The notes beneath the pieces are model-generated. The model saw nothing but the letters and a program-made list of their open reading frames with translations. It was not told the DNA's origin and did not search any database. A DNA stretch of 7,120 nucleotides, from contig JAJYCH010000249.1 of NCBI GenBank assembly GCA_021778575.1, positions 1 to 7,120 on the forward strand, written 5' to 3'. Origin of the DNA: Planctomycetota bacterium (GTDB lineage Bacteria > Planctomycetota > Planctomycetia > Isosphaerales > Isosphaeraceae). Shown here piece after piece: positions 1-6,773 of the stretch (positions are counted from its first letter, which is position 1; each line of letters begins with the position of its first letter). Made by a program: the position numbers and the translations under genes.

Positions 1-1
1 G

Positions 2-271
2 GTCGGTGCACTCCGGCGGATCGAGGGGCTTGAGGTCAAGGAACTCGACTCGGGCTGCTGCGGGATGGCCGGATCGTTCGGCTACGAACTCGGCCACTAC
101 GACATCAGCACCGCCCTGGCCAACCGGGTGCTCTTGCCCGCCGCGCGGGCCGAACCGACGAGCCGGCTGGTCGCGCCGGGGTTCTCGTGCCGGAGCCAGG
201 TCCACGGACTGGCGGGGATCGACGCCCTCCACCCGATCGAGGTGATCGCCGGGCAGTTGATTGATTCGTGA
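2..271 (+). CDS. FAD-binding / Fe-S-binding oxidoreductase, YdiJ-like, C-terminal part only
   Basis: Only the last 89 residues are in the window; the gene begins to the left. The frame contains DSGCCGMAGSFGYE and, further on, GFSCRSQV followed by an H-P pair. This is the cysteine-rich CCG-type end of flavoproteins fused to a ferredoxin-like domain. From memory, E. coli YdiJ ends with a very similar GCCGMAGTYGHE ... YSCRSQV ... RHPVQALL pattern. Family members oxidise 2-hydroxy acids (D-lactate or D-2-hydroxyglutarate type) with FAD and pass electrons to Fe-S centres; the Cys residues here probably bind a cofactor of that electron-transfer part. The substrate cannot be read from this fragment. 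The frame ends at TGA 269-271 and is open to the window edge. A GlpC/heterodisulfide-reductase-like subunit is the main alternative, but SCRSQV favours the YdiJ type. Confidence 0.87.
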   Translation, partial: VGALRRIEGLEVKELDSGCCGMAGSFGYELGHYDISTALANRVLLPAARAEPTSRLVAPGFSCRSQVHGLAGIDALHPIEVIAGQLIDS

Positions 272-282
272 ACACCTGATCC

Positions 283-314
283 AAAAACCGGGGTTCCGGA
301 GTACCGGAGACCCC
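283..314 (-). terminator. Stem-loop with flanking A/T run, possible second terminator
   Basis: GGGGTTCCGG (290-299) pairs with CCGGAGACCCC (304-314) with one bulged G and a four-base loop. An A5 run at 283-287 precedes it on the plus strand, so on the minus strand the stem is followed by GG and then T5. Read leftward it resembles a weak intrinsic terminator behind the stronger one at 341-377. It also lies 18 bases past the stop of the plus-strand oxidoreductase gene, but no T run follows it in that direction. Confidence 0.45.
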
Positions 315-340
315 TGCCACCCATCGAGAAGTCTTCGAAC

Positions 341-377
341 GCAAAAAATCCCGTCGGCCGCACAGAGGGCCGACGGG
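341..377 (-). terminator. Rho-independent terminator of the PEP-CTERM gene
   Basis: CCCGTCGGCC (350-359) and GGCCGACGGG (368-377) form a perfect 10-base-pair stem with an 8-base loop. On the minus strand the stem is followed by A and then six T (complement of the A6 run at 343-348). It lies 37 bases after the stop codon of the minus-strand gene at 415-1110, the expected place for its intrinsic terminator. Confidence 0.85.
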
Positions 378-414
378 AGGAGAGAATGTCTCGCGTAACT
401 GGACCGATCGGAAC

Positions 415-1110
415 TCAGGCGCTGTGCTTGCGGCGACGGACCCGGCTGGCGAAGGCCACGGCCCCTAATCCCATGGTCAACATGGCCACGCTGGCCGGCT
501 CGGGAACGGCATTGTACTGGTAATAGATGGTGATCGTGCCGTTAACCATCCCCGACCCGCCAAACGACAGGAAGGTATTGTCACCACCGCCGGTGTTGGT
601 TCCGGTCGTGGTCGTGACTCCGCCGACGTCCATCGTGGCCGTTCCGGTCCCGATATACTTACTGATGTCGGTCGCGTTAATGGCACCGCTACTTGTCGTG
701 GAAGTCACCGCGCCCAGGTTGCTGACCATCGAATTCACGGCGATCGTACCGGTGACAGTGTTCGACTGCAAGGTCGCACTGGCATTGACCCCGTCCAGGC
801 CTGTAACCGTGATCACATTGGTCGAGTAGACGGTGTAACCGTTCGCGGTCGTTCCACTTTGGTTGACGACGGAAGACGAGACCGTGCTCGATTCCGAGAC
901 GACGACAGTCACCGACGTCAGCGTTCCGAGTGATGAGTCGAACAGCGAGAACGGGGTCGACTTCACCAGAAACTGCGTGGAAAGCTGGTTGAGATTCGTC
1001 CCAAACGTCGCGATCGTGGACGTGTAATCGGCCGAGGCTGGCCGGGCGAAAGCCAGCGTCGCCAGGCCGAGCAGGACGATCGGCAAGGTTTTGCGGAGGG
1101 CAAGGTTCAT
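415..1110 (-). CDS. PEP-CTERM sorting domain protein, probably choice-of-anchor E type
   Basis: A 231-residue exported protein. Residues 1-27 form a signal peptide: basic Lys/Arg early, a Leu/Ala-rich core (about 9-22) and a likely cleavage after Ala-Ser-Ala 27. The C-terminus has the PEP-CTERM signal: VPEPAS at 202-207, a hydrophobic segment at about 206-221, then a basic tail RVRRRK. Such tails direct processing by an exosortase in the inner membrane, with release or attachment outside. The mature part is rich in Thr, Ser, Val and Gly and looks like beta strands. FDSSLGTLTSVTVVVS (57-72) and the ITIYYQY just before the PEP motif fit the 'choice-of-anchor E' domain found in many PEP-CTERM and LPXTG proteins; that assignment is from memory of the family. 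The ATG at 1110 gives the signal peptide directly, and GGGAG (complement of 1121-1125) lies 10 bases upstream. A strong terminator follows the gene, which appears to be a single transcription unit. Confidence 0.92.
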   Translation of the reverse strand: MNLALRKTLPIVLLGLATLAFARPASADYTSTIATFGTNLNQLSTQFLVKSTPFSLFDSSLGTLTSVTVVVSESSTVSSSVVNQSGTTANGYTVYSTNVITVTGLDGVNASATLQSNTVTGTIAVNSMVSNLGAVTSTTSSGAINATDISKYIGTGTATMDVGGVTTTTGTNTGGGDNTFLSFGGSGMVNGTITIYYQYNAVPEPASVAMLTMGLGAVAFASRVRRRKHSA

Positions 1111-1425
1111 CGAAAAGCGGCTCCCGGAGTGGAAGAATTTGAGGCCCTGACCCGACGACCGAGGCCCCTCTTTCGAGCCGATAAACGGCGCGATCGGAAC
1201 GACATTCGTCTCGGCCAGACCAAAGTTTCAGGCGAAAGGCGAGAAGCCCGAAAGTCCGGGTTGCCGATCCATCAAGATTGACGGGACCGGGCCGCGAAAC
1301 AGGGCGAAACAACCGGGGTGGCCAGAGTGGTGTCGACCAGAAAGTCGCACGGCTCCGCCGTCCGAACAGATCGAAACGATGCGGCGAACTTAAGCGACGA
1401 GGCTCAAGTGAACGCAGCCATGTTC

Positions 1426-1453
1426 GACCGACCTCAGGAAGTCCCGGTCGGTC
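1426..1453. repeat. Inverted repeat / stem-loop
   Basis: GACCGACC (1426-1433) and GGTCGGTC (1446-1453) are perfectly complementary and enclose a 12-base loop. No T run follows on either strand, so it is not a typical intrinsic terminator. It could be an operator-like site or simply chance in GC-rich DNA. Confidence 0.4.
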
Positions 1454-1468
1454 CGAGTATCCATGACC

Positions 1469-1843
1469 TCAGTGCGTGACACCATGAACGAGGGGGATGG
1501 TGGCATGAGGAATAACTCGACCTCCGTGCTCGAGAAAAATCGACGTGAATCCGTCGGTCCATCCCGGTAGGACATACCAGGAGGTCTTCGTGATCCAATC
1601 ATGTTCGTTGTTCGGGGCATCCACCCCGACGAAATCGGTCGCACTATACTCAATCCCCAAAATCAAGGGAAGATCTCTACGAAAAATGCGGAGGCGTTGG
1701 AAATCACCGCGCAATCCAACGGTTCGCTCCCTACTAGAGAAGTCGAAAACCGGCCCGAGATCCGCCAAAATTCCCCTTGACCCGCAATTTTTATCCGGAA
1801 TGACCGCTCGACTACACCGGTTTTCGGCTGATTCCAAGGACAA
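1469..1843 (-). pseudogene. Possible decayed gene or untranslated reading frame, unrecognised
   Basis: A 124-codon minus-strand frame with no good start: the first usable codon is TTG at 1843 and no clear ribosome binding site precedes it. The last 70 codons look more protein-like than the rest, for example ATDFVGVDAPNNEHDW and TSWYVLPGWTDGFTSIFLE, with clustered Trp, Tyr and Gly residues. Their third codon positions are about 59 percent G or C by hand count, which looks lower than in the surrounding genes. The N-terminal 50 codons look random. The pattern could be the remnant of a small planctomycete protein after frameshifts, a real small gene with an unrecognised start, or a chance frame. 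No function is proposed. Confidence 0.2.
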
Positions 1844-1891
1844 CCCAGACCGTTGTCGAACCGGCCCGAGGATTTCACCAACTTGAATTCC

Positions 1892-1952
1892 CGGACGGAG
1901 GGGGATAAGTTTTAAGGAATTCGTGATTGTTTCGGTTTGATCCCTCCGTTCG
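1892..1952 (+). promoter_or_regulatory. Inverted repeat in the DUF1559 leader
   Basis: CGGACGGAGGG (1892-1902) can pair with CCCTCCGTTCG (1942-1952) over 11 positions with one G-U wobble, leaving a 39-base loop. The 3' arm ends 10 bases before the ATG at 1963. The loop carries AAGGA (1914-1918) and the alternative TTG start at 1927. If transcribed, folding would place the upstream start signals in a loop next to the real start. It may be regulatory or accidental. Confidence 0.35.
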
Positions 1953-1962
1953 AGAGACCCGC

Positions 1963-2991
1963 ATGATTCAACGCCGACGACGGGCCTTCACTCTGATCGA
2001 ACTGCTGGTGGTGATCGCGATCATCGCGGTGCTGATCGCCTTGTTATTGCCGGCGGTTCAGGCGGCGCGCGAGGCGGCGCGGCGGGCTCAGTGCCTGAAC
2101 AACTTGAAGCAGATCGGGTTAGGGCTGGCGAATTACGAGTCGAGCTTCGGCGGCTATCCGCCGTCGATGTGCGCCAGCGGATCGGGATCGAACGTCACCT
2201 GGATCAATGGCTGGAGTGCCCTGGCGCGGACCTTGCCGTTCCTCGAGCAGGGGAACCTGTTCAACACGGCCAACCTGACTCTCTGGAAGGAAGACCCGAC
2301 CAACACGACGACCATCGGGCTGAACGTGGCGGTCTTTCTCTGCCCGAGCGACCCCAACCATCAACCCGTGGCGCACGATTATGGTCTGTCGGGAGTGACC
2401 AACTATGGCGTCAATCAGGGAGACTGGTTCGTCTGGGGTGGATTCGGCGGGGCCGGAAATCGGAACGCGTTCGGAATGAACCGGTCGAGACGGATCGCCG
2501 AATTCACCGACGGGACCAGTCAGACGATGATGATGGCCGAGGTGAAGGTCTCGCAACCCTCGTCCAATTGCCGGACGATCCCGCTGGCCACGATCAACAA
2601 TCCAAATAACGTCCCTTCCCCGAACGCCGACCCTTACTCGGTCGCACCCGATTACGCAACTTGCCCACTTTATCCCAACGAGTTCCATAGCGAGTGGTCG
2701 GACGGAAACGTTCACGCCGCGGGGTTCACCACGGCCTGGCCGCCGAACAAATCCGTGATCGGCAATACGACGCAGAATCGGGGGATCGACCTCGACCTCA
2801 ACGGTCTGAACGAGGAGCTGGGCGGACCGACCTTCGCGGCGATCACCTCGCGGAGCTACCACCCGGGAGGGGTGAACGTTCTGATGGGCGATGGGTCGGT
2901 GAAGTTCATCAAGAGCACGATCAATGGGTTCGTCTGGCGCGGGCTGGGGACGGTTGGGGGGGGAGAGATCGTTGAGTCCGATGCCTTCTGA
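1963..2991 (+). CDS. DUF1559 domain protein with prepilin-type N-terminal leader
   Basis: A 342-residue member of the large planctomycete DUF1559 (SBP_bac_10) family. Residues 1-8 are a short basic leader (MIQRRRRA). [20 protein letters not shown] starts at residue 9, with Glu at +5, as in class III signals cleaved and N-methylated by prepilin peptidase; Ala rather than Gly stands before the cleavage point. Next come [15 protein letters not shown] and [15 protein letters not shown], the usual start of the domain. Near the end [12 protein letters not shown] (His300, Asp310-Gly311) is the H-x9-DG motif. The protein probably sits in the inner membrane as a pseudopilin-like filament or envelope component; its exact role is not established for the family. 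The start is uncertain: ATG 1963 gives the typical short leader with a weak GAGAG upstream, whereas TTG 1927 has AAGGA 8 bases before it and would add 12 residues. I chose the ATG. No terminator with a T run follows. Confidence 0.95.
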   Translation: MIQRRRRAFTLIELLVVIAIIAVLIALLLPAVQAAREAARRAQCLNNLKQIGLGLANYESSFGGYPPSMCASGSGSNVTWINGWSALARTLPFLEQGNLFNTANLTLWKEDPTNTTTIGLNVAVFLCPSDPNHQPVAHDYGLSGVTNYGVNQGDWFVWGGFGGAGNRNAFGMNRSRRIAEFTDGTSQTMMMAEVKVSQPSSNCRTIPLATINNPNNVPSPNADPYSVAPDYATCPLYPNEFHSEWSDGNVHAAGFTTAWPPNKSVIGNTTQNRGIDLDLNGLNEELGGPTFAAITSRSYHPGGVNVLMGDGSVKFIKSTINGFVWRGLGTVGGGEIVESDAF

Positions 2992-3197
2992 CCGGCTCGA
3001 TCGCGACGGATTATGCCGGGGCGGGGGGTTGTCCGTGGTCGCGGGCGAATCTGCCACCATCCAGACCGAAGCTCGGGCGCTCTCAGGGCCGAATACGATT
3101 AACAGCAAGGCTGAGAACAACTTGCTCGGGGCCGCCCTGATGGGTTCGGGCCACTGGCGTCGGCCGCGGAGGGCGTGCCGGGTCAACAGGATGGTCA

Positions 3198-3222
3198 ATC
3201 CCTTCTCCTCTCTGGAAGGGAT
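3198..3222 (+). repeat. Stem-loop upstream of the LEPLE-type gene
   Basis: ATCCCTTC (3198-3205) pairs perfectly with GAAGGGAT (3215-3222) around a nine-base loop rich in pyrimidines. No T run follows, so it is at best a weak terminator for the DUF1559 gene. It lies 42 bases before the next start codon and could belong to that gene's leader. The rest of the 2992-3264 gap shows nothing recognisable. Confidence 0.4.
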
Positions 3223-3254
3223 GGCGAGGTGACTAGTCGCGGCCGCCAGAGGGC

Positions 3255-3259
3255 GGGAG
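3255..3259 (+). promoter_or_regulatory. Ribosome binding site that fixes the start at 3265
   Basis: GGGAG lies 5 bases before ATG 3265 and 8 bases before the adjacent ATG 3268. It supports a start here rather than at the in-frame GTG 3175, which would add 30 residues with no family resemblance. Confidence 0.6.
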
Positions 3260-3264
3260 CATGG

Positions 3265-4044
3265 ATGATGATCAGACAAAAGTCGCGATCCGCTCGGCCC
3301 CGGCTGGAGCCGCTGGAGGGTCGGGAATTGCTCTCCGGTCTCCTGATCGCTCTGCAGGCCACTCCGCCGTTGCCGACGGTCAGCCAGGTGACGGCGCTGG
3401 CCTCGAACCTGGCGAGGTCAGGCTCACCGACTCAGGTCTCCGCTCAAGGCAACGGCGGCGGAACTGGGGGTTCGTCGTCGAACGCCAATGGACTTTATAT
3501 CGGGAACACCGGCCCTAATTCGAGCGCCAAGTTTCCCACATCGCCGATCCTCGGCACCGGGACCCCGACCAAGGCCGAGCTGGCCCGCGAGCGGTTCGTG
3601 GCCAAATTTTCCGGGCCGTACCATACCCTGCCCGGACGATTTACCGACCAGAAGCAGATCATCTACCTGAACGGCCTGGGGGGCTCGACTCCCAACTTCT
3701 TTCTCCACGGCGACTACGCGTTGGCGATGGTGATTCCCCGAGATCCAACCCAGCCGATCACCGGGTTCGCGTTCCTGGACGACAAGAACAATAACTCGGG
3801 CGGCGTGGTGGGGCTCGACCTCCTGGCGACCCATGTCGATGCCAAGGGACGTCCCACGACATTGACGTTTACCGCCGATCCTAACGTCTATGGCGGAATC
3901 TTCTTCGTCGATTCCGCCGCCGGGACGGTCCATATCACTTATGGCAAGAATACGGCGACGACAACCTTCAATGGCCGGATCTATACCAGCGGCCTGACAA
4001 GTCCGTTCCAGAACGTCAGCCTCTACGCCAAGCATTCAGGCTGA
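3265..4044 (+). CDS. Planctomycete envelope/secreted protein with N-terminal LEPLE motif
   Basis: A 259-residue protein of unknown function. After a basic start (MMIRQKSRSA) it has RPRLEPLEGRELLSG at 11-25, a motif seen at the N-terminus of many large planctomycete surface or secreted proteins, followed by a modest hydrophobic stretch LLIAL (26-30). Residues 35-105 form a low-complexity linker rich in Ser, Gly, Asn and Thr. The globular part (about 106-257) includes FSGPYHTLPGRFTDQ, IYLNGLGGSTPNFFLHGDY, PITGFAFLDDKNNNSGGVVG and a GRPTTLTFTADPN segment. Alternating hydrophobic residues suggest mostly beta structure. I recall similar unnamed proteins from Isosphaeraceae but no assigned activity, and I see no catalytic motif. 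The start at ATG 3265 (or 3268) is set by GGGAG just upstream and by the LEPLE motif lying close to the N-terminus as usual. It is separated from both neighbours by 273 and 161 bases, so it need not be in an operon with them. Confidence 0.85.
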   Translation: MMIRQKSRSARPRLEPLEGRELLSGLLIALQATPPLPTVSQVTALASNLARSGSPTQVSAQGNGGGTGGSSSNANGLYIGNTGPNSSAKFPTSPILGTGTPTKAELARERFVAKFSGPYHTLPGRFTDQKQIIYLNGLGGSTPNFFLHGDYALAMVIPRDPTQPITGFAFLDDKNNNSGGVVGLDLLATHVDAKGRPTTLTFTADPNVYGGIFFVDSAAGTVHITYGKNTATTTFNGRIYTSGLTSPFQNVSLYAKHSG

Positions 4045-4193
4045 CCGACCGCCGGAGCGGCCTGGAGAGTCTTTTGATGATGTCCAATCCTGACCTGCTC
4101 GAACGCTCGAAATCGACAGTTCACGGACTGGCTCTTGACTTCCCGGCCTGGTGTCGGAGCAAATGGATATGGGTCTCTGGTTGATCGTCTGTC

Positions 4194-4199
4194 GAGGGA
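4194..4199 (+). promoter_or_regulatory. Ribosome binding site for the GTG start at 4206
   Basis: GAGGGA ends six bases before GTG 4206. It supports this non-ATG start, which places the CPHC knuckle of the zinc ribbon at residues 7-10, the usual position for such N-terminal ribbons. Confidence 0.65.
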
Positions 4200-4205
4200 T
4201 CGTTC

Positions 4206-6773
4206 GTGGCCACACCGATCGAATGCCCACATTGCCGTAACTCGATCACCATCAAGGATATACGACCCGGACATTTTCAACTCAAGTGTCCGCGCTGCGA
4301 TACATCCTTCGTCTTGATCATCCCGAGCGAGTCCGGAGCGTCGCCTTCGGTGCTCGCTGCGGCCCCGACGCCGATTCTCGCCTCGTCGCAGCGCCAGGAT
4401 GGCGAATTGGGGGTGGTCGCGGAGGAAATCGGAACTCCCGAGGTTCCCAAGATTCTGGCCTCGGCGTTCCCCACGCCGCCGATCGAACACGACGACAACG
4501 ACGATACCATCGAAGACCAGCGTAAACGGGAAGAGTCGCTCGACCCCCCGTTACAGCCCCCCCGATCGCTGGGCGGTTACCGGCTCGGTCGACGGATCGG
4601 CCTGGTCCGCGTCGGCACGGCCTTCGAGGCTCGCCAGCGGTCGACAGGGCTCGATCTGGCCCTGGCGGTGATCAAACCTCGCTGGTCGGCGATCCCGGTC
4701 TACCTGTCGAGAATCGCTCGCGAAGCGTTCGCCGCCGCCCAGCTCAAGCATCCCAACCTGCTCCCACCACTGGACTGGAATATCGACCGGGGGTTCGCCT
4801 TCGTCGCCTCCGAAGCACTTGAGGGGACGCCGCTGTCCGACCCTGGGGGGCGCGAGGGGCTCGATCGGAAGGCCCGGGTCGCCGCGATCCTGCATGTCGC
4901 CCGGGCCTTGAAGCGTGCTCACGAGCAAGGCATCTACCACCGCGACCTCTCGTTGAAGAAGATCCGGATCGACCAGGATGGCTTGACCAGACTGGCCGAC
5001 CTCGGCATCGGTCTGACCCCGGAGACCGCCGAAGCGCCGACGACCCCGGCGATCCCGCTCGCCGGAGCCCCTCCGACGATGGTTCCCGAACCGGCCACGG
5101 CGGGCTTCATCCGCCAGGATATCTCGTCGCTCGGGCGGTCGCTTCAGGGTCTGATCGGCGGTAACCTCGGTGATCGAGCCCTTTCGCCCAGCCTCGCGGC
5201 GATCACCCGCAAGATGCTCGGCGAAAATCCCGAGGCCCGATTCTCGGACATGGGGACGGTCGTCCGGGCGCTCGAAGCCGAACTGGCGATGACCGCCAGC
5301 TTCATTCCCCGGGAGGAAGACGCTCGGGCGATCGAGACCGAGGCCCGGAGCTTCCACGATCTTCCGCTCGCCCGGCTCAGACCGAAGGTGACGCTGGGAA
5401 CGCTCGGTTTGCTCGGGTTGTTCGTCGCCATGGCGCTCCTCGGCGGTAAGCCGCTGATGACTCTCCCGGCGCTGGGCCTGGCCGCGATCGGCTGGACAAC
5501 GCTGACCCTCTTTCGAGGGCATGGCTCGCGGAACCCGATCGTCGAACGGGTCCGCGCCTTGCTTCTCGGCGGTGGTCCGGGCAACGTGTTCACGACTCTC
5601 GCCACGGTGGCTCTGGTCGTGGTCGTCCTGACATTCACCGGCCATCTTGGTTTCTGGATCTTCCTCGCGGTGCTCGGGATCGGACTGGGTTCGGCCTATC
5701 ATTTCGCGGTCGACCGGCCGCTCCAGCAGGCTCGGGGCGAGGTCGTCGAACGAGCCAGGCTCGTGGTCCGTGGCCTCCGGCGGATCGGGGTCGACGAGGA
5801 CACGATCCGAGGTTTTGTCTGCCGTCAGGCGGGAACCGACTGGGAAGAGTTTTACGAGACTCTGTTCGGCTACGACGCGCTCCGATCGGCTCGAAGGCGG
5901 TGGGGGCTCGACGCCGGGGGCAAGCGGCGTCCCCGGTTCGCTCGCTGGCGCGACCCGATCCTCGACGCGATCGACACCCGGCTCGAATTTCGTCGAGGGC
6001 TCCGCGACCGGGCCCTGTTCGAGATGATCGAGGAACGGGCGCTCGAAGCCCGAGGGATCAATCTTCTGACCGCACGTCGCAAGGCCCGGCGGATCAGCGA
6101 GGCGCTGGTCCTCTTCGCTCGACAGTTTCGGACCACCGGCGACCACGAGTCGGGCCTCTCCTTGATGGATGCCCTGAACCGGGTGGCCGCGCGGCCCGAC
6201 GACTATCTGACCACCCACATCGAGAGCGACGACCAGAAAACAACGCCAGCCTGGCGCGAAGCTCTCGACTTCCTGACGAGGACCGTCTTCGGCCCCCGGA
6301 CCCGGTTCCTGGCCGGCGGGGTCTTGCTGGCCGGTTCGCTGGTCTGGATGCATCAAAACAACCTGATCCAGCCCGAAGCGATCAAGAACGCCGGGATGAA
6401 CGTCTCGAACGACCACGAAAAAGCGCTCGAAGACGCCCAGAAGATCGGCCGGGAGACCGTCGCGAACGTCAAGGGGGTCGTCAGCGGAGCGACCAGGACG
6501 AAGCAGCTCGAAATCGACGGGATCTCACCCGAATTGACGCGCCGGATCGATGGTTTTGGCCTGGGTGTCGCCGGCCTGATCCTGATCGGATCATCGTTCT
6601 TCCGAGGGACAAGGTTCGCAATCTTCGCGGTCCCCGGAGCCCTGATCGCCGCGATCGGCCCGCACCTGGCCGAGCCCGGAGCCCGGACCCTGGGAATGAC
6701 CTCGCTGATCGCCCTGGCAATCGGTGCGGGTCTGTTCGGGTTAGGCGTGGTCTTCGGGCGGTCGAGGGAGTGA
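4206..6773 (+). CDS. Zinc ribbon, kinase-fold (probable pseudokinase) multi-span membrane protein
   Basis: An 855-residue protein. Residues 5-35 form a zinc ribbon (Cys7, Cys10, Cys28, Cys31). An acidic/proline linker leads to a Ser/Thr kinase fold at about 124-362. Conserved landmarks are AVIK (Lys157), Glu173 of helix C, HRD (245-247), DLG (265-267) in place of DFG, VPE (293-295) in place of APE, DISSLG (305-310) and Arg345. Deviations: the glycine loop is only G132-L-V-R-V-G137; HRDLSLKKI has Ser249 where Lys is usual and Lys252 where the metal-binding Asn is usual; the activation segment is rich in Pro, Ala and Thr. Catalysis is therefore doubtful and a scaffold or ATP-sensing role is plausible. 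Hydrophobic segments lie at about 397-412, 417-435, 463-479, 481-499, 698-716, 783-798, 803-819 and 828-850. Between them is a charged soluble region (500-690) with VCRQAGTDWEEFYETLFGY, which resembles a block I recall from other planctomycete kinase-like proteins. It probably acts at the inner membrane. The last 33 bases overlap the convergent gene at 6741-6944. Confidence 0.9.
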   Translation: MATPIECPHCRNSITIKDIRPGHFQLKCPRCDTSFVLIIPSESGASPSVLAAAPTPILASSQRQDGELGVVAEEIGTPEVPKILASAFPTPPIEHDDNDDTIEDQRKREESLDPPLQPPRSLGGYRLGRRIGLVRVGTAFEARQRSTGLDLALAVIKPRWSAIPVYLSRIAREAFAAAQLKHPNLLPPLDWNIDRGFAFVASEALEGTPLSDPGGREGLDRKARVAAILHVARALKRAHEQGIYHRDLSLKKIRIDQDGLTRLADLGIGLTPETAEAPTTPAIPLAGAPPTMVPEPATAGFIRQDISSLGRSLQGLIGGNLGDRALSPSLAAITRKMLGENPEARFSDMGTVVRALEAELAMTASFIPREEDARAIETEARSFHDLPLARLRPKVTLGTLGLLGLFVAMALLGGKPLMTLPALGLAAIGWTTLTLFRGHGSRNPIVERVRALLLGGGPGNVFTTLATVALVVVVLTFTGHLGFWIFLAVLGIGLGSAYHFAVDRPLQQARGEVVERARLVVRGLRRIGVDEDTIRGFVCRQAGTDWEEFYETLFGYDALRSARRRWGLDAGGKRRPRFARWRDPILDAIDTRLEFRRGLRDRALFEMIEERALEARGINLLTARRKARRISEALVLFARQFRTTGDHESGLSLMDALNRVAARPDDYLTTHIESDDQKTTPAWREALDFLTRTVFGPRTRFLAGGVLLAGSLVWMHQNNLIQPEAIKNAGMNVSNDHEKALEDAQKIGRETVANVKGVVSGATRTKQLEIDGISPELTRRIDGFGLGVAGLILIGSSFFRGTRFAIFAVPGALIAAIGPHLAEPGARTLGMTSLIALAIGAGLFGLGVVFGRSRE

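Larger units (their letters stand above)
1111..1962. other. Long intergenic region without a convincing gene
   Basis: About 850 bases between the divergently read PEP-CTERM and DUF1559 genes, so it must hold the promoters of both. No tRNA, transposase or recognisable protein was seen. The part from about 1500 to 1930 is visibly richer in A and T than the flanking genes. It contains a stem-loop at 1426-1453, a weak minus-strand frame at 1469-1843 and an inverted repeat at 1892-1952, each listed separately. No convincing sigma-70 or sigma-54 promoter pair could be fixed by eye on either strand. Confidence 0.7.

Noticed and set aside
689..1312. A 207-codon minus-strand frame overlapping the PEP-CTERM gene
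   Set aside because: It lies out of register with the PEP-CTERM frame, which has a signal peptide, sorting signal and terminator.
1308..1324. A TGGCCA...GGTTG-like sequence on the minus strand, considered as a sigma-54 promoter for the PEP-CTERM gene
   Set aside because: The spacing between the GG and the downstream element is wrong and the essential GC at -12 is missing.
1545..1886. A 113-codon plus-strand frame in the intergenic region
   Set aside because: The product is basic and low in structure, with no start signal or family resemblance, and it lies opposite the somewhat more protein-like minus frame.
2119..3279. A 386-codon minus-strand frame across the DUF1559 gene
   Set aside because: The plus strand encodes a clear DUF1559 protein; the minus product is compositionally biased and matches nothing.
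4135..4140. TTGACT upstream of the kinase-like gene, considered as a -35 box
   Set aside because: No -10-like hexamer is found 16-18 bases downstream.
4551..6416. A 621-codon minus-strand frame opposite the kinase-like gene
   Set aside because: It mirrors the codon bias of the plus-strand gene, its product is an Arg/Pro/Gly/Glu-rich string without domains, and the plus strand has zinc ribbon and kinase motifs in register.
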